Source of the DNA: Nostoc sp. PCC 7524
GTDB taxonomy: Bacteria > Cyanobacteriota > Cyanobacteriia > Cyanobacteriales > Nostocaceae
NCBI RefSeq assembly: GCF_000316645.1
Contig: NC_019684.1
Span: 434,001-498,000, forward strand
Direction of reading: 5' to 3'
Length of the DNA stretch: 64,000 bases
The notes below the pieces were generated by a model. The model did not search any database. It was not told the origin of the DNA and worked only from the letters and a program-made list of their open reading frames with translations. Positions 36,000 through 45,284 of the stretch are shown here, one piece after another. Each line of letters opens with the position of its first letter. Within the stretch, counting starts at the first letter, position 1. Position numbers and translations under genes: made by a program.

Positions 36000-36548
36000 A
36001 TGATGCTGGATATAAATCATCTCGCACCAATATTTCTCATATTTGCAACTTTGTTAACCAGTGGGTTAAACCCCAATTTGTCGGTTGCAGTCCCCAAAGT
36101 TAACATTGCCAAGTTAAGAGATGGGAACTACCAATTTTGTAGCCAACGTGATCCCCAAGACTGGCGAGTTGGTGCGGGAATTTGTGCAAATTTTCAAAAA
36201 ACTGCCAATCAATTTCAAGGGTATTACGGCTATCCCCACTCTGATAGTTTTATCTGTATTCGAGGTAATATCAAAGGCAATCTCATTACAGGTGAAGCTT
36301 TAGCTATCGTCTGGGATAGTAATCAGCAGCATCATATACCCCAATCTGCATATCAGTGGGACGATGAAGGGCGATTGACACTAAGCCAAGGTAATTTGAT
36401 GAGTACCGCTAATCATCATGAGGATGCTGTGCAGTGGATTCTTTATCGCCAAGCTTTGCTGAATCTTGAGGGATTTTATCAATACAACCACCCTCGCATG
36501 ACACCACCATCTCAACTATGTGAGTGGAATGTCAAATCAATTAACTAG
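36000..36548 (+). CDS. Exported hypothetical protein
   Basis: 182 residues from ATG 36000; GTG 35997 is also in frame and GGAGA lies at 35991. A signal peptide covers about residues 1-30 (IFLIFATLLTSGLNPNLSVA). The mature part has features of a small beta protein (YQFCSQRDPQDWRVGAGICA, GYYGYPHSDSFICIRGNIKG, SAYQWDDEGRLTLSQG) and four Cys that could pair in the periplasm. The family is unknown to me. The next gene on the other strand overlaps its end by eight bases. Confidence 0.65.
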   Translation: MMLDINHLAPIFLIFATLLTSGLNPNLSVAVPKVNIAKLRDGNYQFCSQRDPQDWRVGAGICANFQKTANQFQGYYGYPHSDSFICIRGNIKGNLITGEALAIVWDSNQQHHIPQSAYQWDDEGRLTLSQGNLMSTANHHEDAVQWILYRQALLNLEGFYQYNHPRMTPPSQLCEWNVKSIN

Positions 36549-36708
36549 CATGGTCCCAATCACTTAATAATTCGTACTCTTGTTTGACTTTTTGAGGTTT
36601 GCGTAATGGCACTTTGGGAGTACCAATATCCATGCTAGGAAAAGACTGGTGTCTTTTTTTGGCAGATTTTTTGTCTGGGTTGGTAGTAATTGTCTGTGTA
36701 GCTGTCAT
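36541..36708 (-). CDS. 55-residue basic protein, hypothetical
   Basis: An open frame from ATG 36708 to the stop at 36543-36541. The product is hydrophilic: a Thr-rich start, a Lys cluster (DKKSAKKRHQSFPSMD), a KVPLRKPQKVKQEYELL core and an acidic end. Codon choice looks like the neighbouring genes rather than like repeat DNA. It overlaps the end of the exported protein gene by eight bases in convergent orientation. No strong ribosome binding site is seen. A gene is plausible, not proven. Confidence 0.45.
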   Translation of the reverse strand: MTATQTITTNPDKKSAKKRHQSFPSMDIGTPKVPLRKPQKVKQEYELLSDWDHAS

Positions 36709-36929
36709 GGTGCATAAAACCTTAATGAAAAACTGCGCCTACAGTTTATAACATCAATTTCAAAACGGCAAATTTCTGACGAAGGATATGAAAAATTTCC
36801 GCGATCGCACGGGTATAGAGTAAACATATCCGTCATACTTGTAGAATTGTGCTTTCTCTATGTCTGTGGGCAGTTAAACTATGATTCAGTCAATGTCAGT
36901 AGTTATCTTTTGTAGTAAATAAAACCTGA

Positions 36930-38228
36930 CTATCTGACCATTGATAGAATTTGTTTTGTCATCATCATTAAGGCCAAAGCAATCATCACAATCAACGTCA
37001 CCCGTCCCCCAGGAACTAATAATTGATGGATATGATTGGAGTTTTGGCGTTGCTTCCAAGTCATCAAGGCGGGGATGATTCCTCCCAGAACAGAAATGCT
37101 GAAAGTACCAGCAAAATCTAAAGCTGTTAAGAAAATATGGGGATTAACTGCCCCTAAACTCATCGGCGGTATCAGAATGAGTGAGTAAAGCGGCAAACGC
37201 TGATCAAGTCCACTTTGACGAACTAACGCCACATCTCGGAAGAAATCGACTAACCCGTACACAAATCCAATAAAAGATGTAACAATTGCAAACTCTGAAA
37301 AGACAGATACCAAGACTCCTAACCATTCACCTGCACCCCCAGCGCGGAGAATTTGTAAAGGATCAAAACTCGTGCTGCCTTTTACAATTTCAGGACTGAC
37401 GCTACCTAAAATTACGGCATTCCACAGCAAAAACATCACCAAGGGAATTGCCGAACCAATAATAATAGATTGGCGAATTTTGCGGCTATCTCCTTCTAGT
37501 TGAGTTACCACCACCGGCACAACATTATGGTAGAAAAGTGCTACCAACATCACAGATATAGCACTTCCTAAAGCCCTCCAATCTTGAAAGAAAAATTGCA
37601 CACTTTGAACTTGTCCTGTACCTAACAATAACAAGCCCAAAAAGGAAGCGATGACAATGGCAACAAAGGCGCTGTTTAATTTCTCAATCAACTTTTCTCG
37701 CCCCAGATACATAATGCCGCCAAATAGCAGGGTAAAAGTAGTTGTCCCTACCCACCCAGGCAAGTTATTAGGAATACCCCATACTTTAGCTAGTGCAGAG
37801 ATTAAAATTTCACCACCTTGGGCAACATAAGCCACCAGTAAGGCATAGTGCAGAAATAAATATGCCCCACCAGCCACTCTAGCCCCAATTTTACCTAGGG
37901 TACTTTCCGCCATTGCCAACAAACCGACACTCAAGCGCCCCTCTAGACGCATCGTATTTAAGCTGACTTCCGCAATCAACAGTCCGGAAACTAAGGCATA
38001 TAGCCAAACCGCAATCAGCAATACTGTTGAGGGGATAATACCAGAAGGCAGTGTCACCGCAGGTAATGCTAAAATCCCCGCGCCAACGGTTGTTCCAGCA
38101 ACTAATGCGGTACTTCCTAAAACACTACCGGGTTGGTGAGTTAATTTACTACCATCTACTTCTAGGCGAGAAAATAGGCGAGTGGTTTGTGGTTGATGCA
38201 ATTTAGAAATGGTATGTATGGGAGTCAT
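36930..38228 (-). CDS. Aromatic amino acid (HAAAP family) permease
   Basis: 432 residues with about eleven membrane helices. The first, LVAGTTVGAGILALPAVTLP, holds the GAG/GILALP motif of the hydroxy/aromatic amino acid permeases (TyrP, TnaB, Mtr). Later helices contain VALFYHNVVPVVVTQLEGD, another family-like stretch. It should import aromatic or hydroxylated amino acids with protons across the inner membrane; the exact amino acid cannot be told. The gene reads alone between the small basic gene and the AAA protein. Confidence 0.88.
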   Translation of the reverse strand: MTPIHTISKLHQPQTTRLFSRLEVDGSKLTHQPGSVLGSTALVAGTTVGAGILALPAVTLPSGIIPSTVLLIAVWLYALVSGLLIAEVSLNTMRLEGRLSVGLLAMAESTLGKIGARVAGGAYLFLHYALLVAYVAQGGEILISALAKVWGIPNNLPGWVGTTTFTLLFGGIMYLGREKLIEKLNSAFVAIVIASFLGLLLLGTGQVQSVQFFFQDWRALGSAISVMLVALFYHNVVPVVVTQLEGDSRKIRQSIIIGSAIPLVMFLLWNAVILGSVSPEIVKGSTSFDPLQILRAGGAGEWLGVLVSVFSEFAIVTSFIGFVYGLVDFFRDVALVRQSGLDQRLPLYSLILIPPMSLGAVNPHIFLTALDFAGTFSISVLGGIIPALMTWKQRQNSNHIHQLLVPGGRVTLIVMIALALMMMTKQILSMVR

Positions 38229-38323
38229 GCTGAGATACTAAATCTCAATTGCCAGCTAAATGTTAAGTTAAGTAACTATTTTAGCAATAACCCCTAAGTA
38301 TGCCTACAAACCAATGACTAAGC

Positions 38324-39526
38324 TCAAACAAATTTCTGAGTAAATTCATATATTAAATCGACTCTACCCTTTCTGAGCATTGCTGGATCTAGCCGTTCAG
38401 TGGTATTGCAAGTCATTAACACTACTAATCGCTGCTTAATGTGAATCCCACTATCATCTATCACACTTTGGTATAAAGTCCCGTCTAATAAGCTCAAAAT
38501 ATGTTCTGTTTTGTTGTTGTATTGGGCAACTTCCGAGGCACGATTTTGAGCTAGGTTATCAGCCTCATTGATAATGATGCAAATTCGCTCTAAATATGCA
38601 GGCGGGACAAAGTTAGCGATCGCATCATGATCCAAAATAAAGATGACAAATCCTAGAGGTACAAGAATTTCTTTGGCTACTGCTTGTGTCCAGACAGTTT
38701 TACCTGTACCGGGTTCACCGTTAACTACCACTGCTAGCTGGTTTTGGGTGAGAACTGCTTGCTGTACTGTATCGGTGAAGCTTTGAATATCTACGGGGAA
38801 ACTACGAATCGGAAATTGGCTGTGGACTTTACCCACACGACTTTGATAGCCACTCAACATCACAGCTAAATCATAAGTAGCTTTGTTAATTAATGGCGAG
38901 ATATTTTGAGACATTAAAGTATATTGCCGTCGTCCGCGATCGTAGGCTTCAATTTGTAACCAAATATCATCTTTTGCCCAGTAAGCATAAACGGTGCTGA
39001 CTACATCTATCCGTTCCCAATTAATGAATTTTTCAACTGGGTAACAAAAATTTCTTTCTAAGTAATATTGGGTGATAATATCAGGACGACCTAATAACTC
39101 TAAAACTCGTAAAACTGTAATTTCTTGGAGCCGATTCAGCACATAATCAATAGGAATGCTCTGACGGCTAACGAATTGTACGATGGGTGTTTCCGTACTT
39201 AAAACATCTTTATAACGATAATCTGGTGATTGCGAATCAGGTGTTATATAGTGCCAAAATTTATCAATTTCGTAGCGTGTGTTCTCAGATACAAGGTTTA
39301 ATACATTCGCCCACCAAGTATAGTTATTTCTGCCTAACACTTCTGCAAGACTACTGGTGAGATTCAAGGTTTTTTGCGTTAATTCTTTTGTATCGCTATG
39401 TAATAGTTTCCATAAAAATGCCCAGTCTAATTCTCGATGCAATGGCCGCCAACCACTAGCTAGTAAACTTTGACGATTTTGATTGTTAGGAATGCCGTCG
39501 TTGCTTCTAAAATAATCAAATTCCAT
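38324..39526 (-). CDS. AAA ATPase with altered Walker B
   Basis: 400 residues. The AAA domain lies in the C-terminal half: Walker A GEPGTGKTVW, then ICIIINEADNLAQ at the Walker B position (Asn-Glu instead of Asp-Glu), a sensor-1-like VVLMTCNTTERLDPAM, and an Arg-rich KGRVDLIYEF end. Residues 1-230 are a helical family-specific region with many aromatic residues. The Asn in Walker B could slow ATP hydrolysis; the adjacent Glu remains. I do not know a named family. It could be a MoxR/BCS1-like remodeller, but the partner is not evident. Confidence 0.75.
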   Translation of the reverse strand: MEFDYFRSNDGIPNNQNRQSLLASGWRPLHRELDWAFLWKLLHSDTKELTQKTLNLTSSLAEVLGRNNYTWWANVLNLVSENTRYEIDKFWHYITPDSQSPDYRYKDVLSTETPIVQFVSRQSIPIDYVLNRLQEITVLRVLELLGRPDIITQYYLERNFCYPVEKFINWERIDVVSTVYAYWAKDDIWLQIEAYDRGRRQYTLMSQNISPLINKATYDLAVMLSGYQSRVGKVHSQFPIRSFPVDIQSFTDTVQQAVLTQNQLAVVVNGEPGTGKTVWTQAVAKEILVPLGFVIFILDHDAIANFVPPAYLERICIIINEADNLAQNRASEVAQYNNKTEHILSLLDGTLYQSVIDDSGIHIKQRLVVLMTCNTTERLDPAMLRKGRVDLIYEFTQKFV

Positions 39527-40232
39527 ATTTCTGGTTACGCAATTGTAACAAAATTAGTATATTTTAGTTAATTTTTCTAAAAATAGTTTTTGTTTTATAT
39601 CATGCTATCTATTATCTAGAGTAACTATACATTATGAGAATTAATTAACTGTCTATAAGACTCGTATTTTTTAAATCCCCGACTCCAACTGTCTTTAATT
39701 TTGAAGTAATGGGTATTACTCATTACTCATTACTCATTACTCATTTAACTAATATTTTAAATTTCCCTAGACAAACAACAATATACTACAAATAATACAA
39801 AATAATCAACCAGTTATATAGGAAATTTCAGAAAAAATGTCTCAATCCTGTTGTGGCTGACTATTAAAGGCCTATTCAGTAAGTAAATTTACCATTTGAT
39901 ACGACCCAATCAAGAGTTTACACGTATAAAAAGTTCTCTTTGTATATACTGAGAACAATAACACCAGGGATTATACGGTAAAACCGAATCTGGTATATCA
40001 AGTTATGATAAAGTTACGAAAAAAATATTCTGTAATTTTGCGTATAATCTTAAGTGTCTGCTAAACCTATAAAACTCAAATGCCATTGATTTCAAATTTC
40101 TTGTATGGACAGAGATGTTTAATATACACAACAGCAGTGTGAGGCAATCTTTACTTATTTCTCTTTTAAGCTTAATTTTTCTCTGTTTAAGGAATAATCG
40201 CTCTGTTTACTCAAGAATGACTCTTAATCCTA
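39527..40232. other. Intergenic region with dispersed repeat copy 2
   Basis: No gene. The repeat at 39671-39750 is described separately. The remainder is AT-rich and probably includes the response-regulator promoter. Confidence 0.5.
39671..39750. repeat. Dispersed repeat with heptamers, copy 2 (inverted)
   Basis: 39671-39710 is the exact inverted copy of 20362-20401. Next to it are ATTACTC heptamers (39715-39745). This copy lacks the 21-bp insert found in copy 1. Confidence 0.95.
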
Positions 40233-40274
40233 ATGGAATCTTCTGGAGCAGGAATGTATCTGACACAATTATTC

Positions 40275-40709
40275 ATGAGTGATCAAGAGAAGCATAACTC
40301 TCGGCAGCCTTTGATTTTAGCGGTGGAAGACAATGATGATAATCTACTGCTGATTAGTTACACTCTAGAGTCATTAGGCTGTAGATTTATTTGTCAAAAA
40401 GACAGTTATACAACTGTACTGGTGGCAAAAGAGTATCAACCAGACTTAATTATGTTAGATATTTTGTTACCAGGCCAGAATGGGATGGATGTTGTACGTC
40501 AGCTCAAACAAGAGCCGCTCACGCGTGAAATTCCTGTGGTAGCTGTCACAGCTTTGGCTACTAGAGAGGATCGAGAACGGATTATAAATGCAGGCTTTGA
40601 TGAATACATCAGCAAACCCTACATGATTGAAGACTTAGAAGCAGTAATTCGTCGCCTATTGTGTGGGAAATTTCAACTCCATTCAGCTTACCAGTTATGT
40701 CAGGAGTAG
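40275..40709 (+). CDS. Single-domain response regulator (CheY-like)
   Basis: 144 residues from ATG 40275; an in-frame ATG at 40233 would add 14 residues with no receiver homology. The receiver is complete: VEDNDDN, phosphoacceptor Asp in PDLIMLDILLPGQNGMD, switch Thr in AVTALA, and Lys in YISKPYMIEDLEAV. There is no output domain, so it probably acts by protein contact or phosphate shuttling. It converges with the hybrid kinase genes at 40780-43250, which makes a shared signalling path possible. Confidence 0.9.
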   Translation: MSDQEKHNSRQPLILAVEDNDDNLLLISYTLESLGCRFICQKDSYTTVLVAKEYQPDLIMLDILLPGQNGMDVVRQLKQEPLTREIPVVAVTALATREDRERIINAGFDEYISKPYMIEDLEAVIRRLLCGKFQLHSAYQLCQE

Positions 40710-40779
40710 GAGCTAAAAGGCAATAGGCAATAGTGATTGGGCATTGCTTCCCCAGTCCCCAGTCCCCAATCCCCAATCC

Positions 40780-41892
40780 CTACTCCACATTCTTGGGTAG
40801 TTTAATCGTGAACTTACTACCTCTTCCAACTTCTGAGGTGAGGCTAATTGAACCTTCGTGAGCTTCAATAATCCGACTGGATAAATGTAATCCTAAGCCA
40901 CTGCCTGACCTTTTATTTCTACCTTGACGAAATCGCTCGAAAATAGTTAGTTGGTCTTCAGGAGCAATGCCATAACCTGTATCTGCTACTTCGATAGTTA
41001 CCCAGTTGTGATCGGGTTCCCAGATACGAATTTTTACACCGCCTGTATCAGTAAATTTAATACCATTACCAACTAAGTTGTGTAGAACGCGCCTTAGTTC
41101 TAAGCAATCTCCCATAACTACACCAGCGTTTGCGCCTAAATTATCTAATTTACTGGTGTCTAGTTTGAGGCTGATACCTTTTTCGCTAGCTAGAGGCGCT
41201 AGTTCGCTCACTACTTCTTCCGCAATTTCTCGCAGATGACATCGGTCATAATTCAAAGTCTTTTTACCTGCTTCAAAGCGATAAACTTCTAACAGGGTAT
41301 TAACCATTTGCAGCAAATTTTGGTTACTGCGAATCATGACAGCGATCGCTTGTTTCATTTCTGGGGAAATTTTGCAGAAGGTTTCCTGCAAAAACAAGTC
41401 CAACATCCGATCAGCTGCGACTAATGGGGTGCGTAAATCATGAGTCAGACGGGAAACAAAGTCTTCCCGTTGACGCGCCATTTTGCGTTGTTCGTCTAGA
41501 CTGTGCTTGAGACGCAGGAGCGATCGCACCCTGGCTAATAGTTCATCTGTATCAAATGGTTTGCGAATAAAATCATCTGCACCTGCATCTAAGCCTTCCA
41601 CGACACTAGATTCGTGAAAGGCTGTGATTAACAAAATCGGAATATAGTTCAGCGCCGGATTATTACGGATGCGGCGAGTCACTTCATAACCGTCCATCCC
41701 TGGCATCATCACATCTAGCAAAATTAAATCCGGTGGAGACTGTTCCACCTTTTTTAAAGCCGAAACACCATCGGTTACTAAGTCAATCTCATAGCCCTCG
41801 CTTTCGAGAATAGTCTGAACTAAAATCAGATTATCTTTAGTATCATCGACAGCAAGAATACGATCAATTGTAAGGTTTTCAACAGCAGACAT
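40780..41892 (-). CDS. Receiver-histidine kinase hybrid protein
   Basis: 370 residues from ATG 41892 (a TTG at 41901 adds three). An N-terminal receiver (VDDTKDN; Asp in PDLILLDVMMPGMDGYE; KPFDTDELLARV) is followed by a kinase core with intact H-box (FVSRLTHDLRTPLVAADRML), N-box (LHNLVGNGIKFTDTGGV), VADTGYGIAPED and GSGLGLHLSS. Receiver-first hybrids usually let an upstream signal control kinase output. Its stop-to-start distance from the next kinase gene upstream is tiny, so the two form an operon. No membrane region is seen. Confidence 0.92.
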   Translation of the reverse strand: MSAVENLTIDRILAVDDTKDNLILVQTILESEGYEIDLVTDGVSALKKVEQSPPDLILLDVMMPGMDGYEVTRRIRNNPALNYIPILLITAFHESSVVEGLDAGADDFIRKPFDTDELLARVRSLLRLKHSLDEQRKMARQREDFVSRLTHDLRTPLVAADRMLDLFLQETFCKISPEMKQAIAVMIRSNQNLLQMVNTLLEVYRFEAGKKTLNYDRCHLREIAEEVVSELAPLASEKGISLKLDTSKLDNLGANAGVVMGDCLELRRVLHNLVGNGIKFTDTGGVKIRIWEPDHNWVTIEVADTGYGIAPEDQLTIFERFRQGRNKRSGSGLGLHLSSRIIEAHEGSISLTSEVGRGSKFTIKLPKNVE

Positions 41893-41915
41893 GACTATCA
41901 ACTTGTTTATAAAAT

Positions 41916-43250
41916 TTATAATTTGAGGTGAGGATAACCCATTGATACTTTACTGGTTTGATAATTAGACTGGTGGGGATTTTGCGCCGAGTTTAAAATT
42001 CCTTTCCCATCTAATTGCACAGCCCCAGATGTTCTAAATGAGTGAGATATTGATATTTTTCGGGGCAGTTCAATTCTAAATATTGAACCAACTCCCATTT
42101 GACTTTCCAGCAAGATTTTTCCCCCCATCATTTGCACCAAGGAATTAATAATCGCCAAACCTAAACCTGTACCTGGATATTTCCGGGTAATACTTTGATC
42201 AACCTGTCGAAAGGCTTCAAAAATATGGGGAAAATCTTTCTGAGCTATGCCAATACCAGTATCTTGCACAGTTATTGCTACTCGATTTCCGGGTAGGTCT
42301 TTTACCTCAACCCAAATACTACCAGATTCTGTAAACTTAATAGCATTTGATAGTAAATTTATTAAAATTTGTTTAACACGCACTGGATCATTGAAAACCA
42401 AAGGGTTTTCTGAGTTCTTCTGCACCAGCAAAGACAAATTTTTTGCTTCTGCTAAAGAACGCATTTCTCCAACTGCGGTATTAATTACTTTAGGTAAATC
42501 AAATAATTCTGGCTTGAGTGCTAATTGCCCTTCTTCTAATTTAGAAAAGTCCAAAACCTCATTTAATAGCATGAGTAAATGCTTACCATTGTTCAAGATA
42601 CGTTCTACCATATCTGCCTGCTGACGTGTCAGCTGACCAAACTTTGGGCGTAACAATATCTGTGAAAAACCAATAATGGCATTCATCGGTGTCCGTAATT
42701 CGTGAGACATGGTAGCTAAAAACTGTGATTTTAGCCGCGATGCTTCTAATAATTTGAAGTTTTGTAGCTGAATTTGTTGCCGTTGTTTCTCTAATTCTTG
42801 ATTTTTACGTACTAGCTGTTCATGACTTTCTCGTAGTTGCTGATATGCTAAAGCTGCTTGCATTTCTGCTCGGTGTACCCGAATCGCATTCCGTAAAACT
42901 TGGGCTAATATTTCTGAAGACAATCTCGACTTAGAAAGATAGTCGGTAGCACCAGCTTTCATCAATTCTACAGCAATTTGCTCATCTCCATGAGATGTCA
43001 GAACTACTAAAGGAACTTTAATTTCCGCCGCACGTAACTTGTGAATTAAAGTCAAACCATCTTGATCTGGTAAACCATAATTCAGGAAAACACAGTCATA
43101 ATTAGCATTTTTTAAGGCAAAGAACGCCGTCTCACCATCACTTACTTCTGTAAATTCTATACTTACACCTGCTTGAGTGAGAGCAAGACGGACTTCCATG
43201 CGGTCTAATTCATCATCATCTACAACCAAAATTCTCAGCGTCTCTTCCAT
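41916..43250 (-). CDS. Receiver-histidine kinase hybrid with Asn replacing the receiver Asp
   Basis: 444 residues. The receiver has the acidic pocket (VVDDDELDR) and Lys (DYLSKSRLSSE), but the phosphoacceptor position reads CVFLNYGLPDQDG. Asn (codon AAT) stands where Asp is normal, so phosphorylation there is unlikely. A coiled coil (EKQRQQIQLQNFKL) leads to an intact kinase: MSHELRTPMNAIIGFSQ, LLSNAIKFTESGSIWV, QDTGIGIAQKD, GTGLGLAIINSL. It is the first gene of a two-kinase operon with the hybrid at 40780. Confidence 0.9.
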   Translation of the reverse strand: MEETLRILVVDDDELDRMEVRLALTQAGVSIEFTEVSDGETAFFALKNANYDCVFLNYGLPDQDGLTLIHKLRAAEIKVPLVVLTSHGDEQIAVELMKAGATDYLSKSRLSSEILAQVLRNAIRVHRAEMQAALAYQQLRESHEQLVRKNQELEKQRQQIQLQNFKLLEASRLKSQFLATMSHELRTPMNAIIGFSQILLRPKFGQLTRQQADMVERILNNGKHLLMLLNEVLDFSKLEEGQLALKPELFDLPKVINTAVGEMRSLAEAKNLSLLVQKNSENPLVFNDPVRVKQILINLLSNAIKFTESGSIWVEVKDLPGNRVAITVQDTGIGIAQKDFPHIFEAFRQVDQSITRKYPGTGLGLAIINSLVQMMGGKILLESQMGVGSIFRIELPRKISISHSFRTSGAVQLDGKGILNSAQNPHQSNYQTSKVSMGYPHLKL

Positions 43251-44293
43251 TTGTTTCTATTTTCGCTGTCAAATACAGGTTGATGTCAAACATATCTGGT
43301 TTTAAACTATCAAACTAATAATTTTTGCTGAATTCTGGATAGGGTATGGAATAAATCCTGTAATCACTCAGAAATTAGCTGTGAAAATACCAGTAGTTTG
43401 CTATTAATCTACTAAACTTGTCTAGTGGCAGCTAATTTAAGAAACTGAGCGTTGTACCCCTGTGGCATTGTGATTTACCTTAACCAGTTCCATGCCAGAT
43501 AAATTGAATTGGGAATATAAATTTTTTTGAAAATGTCATGATCATTCACTATCATGTTAGTCACTCTCTGTTAAATTTTTTGTATTGAAATTATGATTTT
43601 GCTCGATGTCTAATTACTAATTGATCAATGATCTATAATTTAGTCAATGAGTAATCAGTAAGCCTTGATTGGCAGACAATTACAGCAAACAGCAACACTA
43701 GAAAGTAAAATAAAATACTTTATCAACCTTCATCCCCATTGTAAAAGAACGAGTTAATACCCGTCCTCACCCATTGGTGAGAGTTGCAGAAAAACATTGT
43801 GTACCGTCAGCTTGAGCAGTTTTACCCAACTGAACCATGAGTCTAAGTACAGTGAAAGATATGACCAGCCAGCAAAATAGGTGTTAAAGATATCCTAACT
43901 ATTGCTGTTGCTAAATTTTGTTGTTGATCGCCTGAGCCATAACCATGTTTTCTTTGCGATGCCTGCGGCGGGCGGGCTACACCTACCCAACCCCTAAGAG
44001 GTGAGAAAATCGCAAACACTGGCTTATGATATCCTAGGGTAATACTTAGGATGAACACAAATAGGGATTTGGTAATAGTATCCTATATTTTTGAGCTAAA
44101 TAGTAATGTATCCTCGGTCTGATTTTTATCTCTATCTAGCTTCAAAAAAAAGAGAATTTATTATTTCTATCGGTGGATGCAGTTGTATAGAAATATCATC
44201 TATCTTTGGTTTGGGAAATTCATAGAAGAAATTTACAAGCAACTAAAAAAAACTCAATTTGCAATATGCAAACACAGAAGAGCGGGTGTAGCA
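43251..44293. other. Long intergenic region between divergent signalling genes
   Basis: About 1 kb with no convincing gene. A GC-rich patch at 43960-43990 (GCCTGCGGCGGGCGGGCTAC) belongs to a dispersed type. The minus frame at 43843-44058 translates this patch and is not accepted. It probably carries divergent promoters and leader sequences. Confidence 0.5.
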
Positions 44294-45016
44294 ATGAATG
44301 AAATCAGTATTATCTTAATTGAAGACCACGACCTCACTAGAATGGGGCTAAGAGCTGCATTACAGTCTCACGGTGGATTGAGAGTAATTGGTGAAGCAGC
44401 TAATGCAACTCAAGGACTAAAACTTTTGGAAACGGCAAAGCCAGATGTAGCTGTGGTAGATATCGGCTTACCGGATATGGACGGGATTGAACTCACCCGC
44501 AAATTTAGACGCTATCAAGCCGAGAGTGGGCAAAGTAACACCAAGGTTCTCATCTTGACAATGGATCACACAGAGGATGCTGTGCTGGCTGCTTTTGCCG
44601 CAGGTGCAGATTCTTATTATATGAAAGAGACAAGTATTAGTAAGTTAACAGAGGCCATACAAGCAACCTACGGTGGTAACTCATGGATTGATCCAGCGAT
44701 CGCTAATGTGGTATTACGCAAAATGCGGCAAGGTATACCCGGCGAAACCCAAGCATCAGATAAACCCAAAACAGTCAAAATCGAGGCTTTACCCACAGAA
44801 TACGAACAAGTATTAGAAACCTATCCCCTCACTCAACGGGAGTTAGAAATTCTCGAATTAATTGTCGCTGGTTGCAGTAACGGACAAATCGCCGAAAAAC
44901 TCTATATTACCGTTGGCACAGTTAAAACCCACGTTCGCAATATTCTCAATAAACTCTGCGCCGATGATCGTACCCAAGCGGCTGTGCGAGCTTTGCGTTC
45001 TGGTTTAGTAGCGTGA
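44294..45016 (+). CDS. NarL/FixJ-type response regulator
   Basis: 240 residues from ATG 44294 ([20 protein letters not shown]); the frame extends to 44177 but the extra part has no receiver homology. The receiver has D-D pocket IEDHD, Asp in [13 protein letters not shown], Thr in ILTMDHT and Lys in [11 protein letters not shown]. The C-terminal LuxR-type HTH is [20 protein letters not shown] followed by [16 protein letters not shown]. It should bind DNA after phosphorylation; the partner kinase is not fixed. Heptamer repeats begin right at the stop codon. Confidence 0.93.
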   Translation: MNEISIILIEDHDLTRMGLRAALQSHGGLRVIGEAANATQGLKLLETAKPDVAVVDIGLPDMDGIELTRKFRRYQAESGQSNTKVLILTMDHTEDAVLAAFAAGADSYYMKETSISKLTEAIQATYGGNSWIDPAIANVVLRKMRQGIPGETQASDKPKTVKIEALPTEYEQVLETYPLTQRELEILELIVAGCSNGQIAEKLYITVGTVKTHVRNILNKLCADDRTQAAVRALRSGLVA

Positions 45017-45102
45017 GGATTGGGGATTGGGGATTGGGGATTGGGTACTGGGTACTGGGGATTGGGGATTGGGTACTGGGGATTGGGTATTGGGTACTGG
45101 GA
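45017..45102. repeat. STRR heptamers GGGGATT/GGGTACT
   Basis: About 12 copies of GGGGATT and GGGTACT units, directly after the regulator's stop codon. Confidence 0.95.
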
Positions 45103-45130
45103 AGAAATAAGTAAGTACAATTTTTCTCTG

Positions 45131-45179
45131 TCACCTGTCACCTGTCACCTGTCACCTGTCACCTGTCACCTATCACCTG
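45131..45179. repeat. Seven copies of the heptamer TCACCTG
   Basis: Units run back to back with one G to A change in the sixth. This is a second, unrelated heptamer family in the same spacer. Confidence 0.97.
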
Positions 45180-45284
45180 CAAATTCAAAGAAAAACTGGA
45201 GAATTCCCTAAAAAAGCTATAAGAAATTTTATTCTGGTAATCAAGGTTGTTCAGGGCGGCAAAGTCAACTAGATTACCAGGCTT

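Noticed and set aside
43843-44058. 71-codon minus-strand frame
   Set aside because: Passes through a GC-rich dispersed repeat, with no ribosome binding site or recognisable domain.
45131-45179. TCACCTG repeats considered as a binding-site cluster or origin iterons
   Set aside because: Pure heptamer tandem identical in style to STRR arrays elsewhere in the window; no initiator gene nearby.
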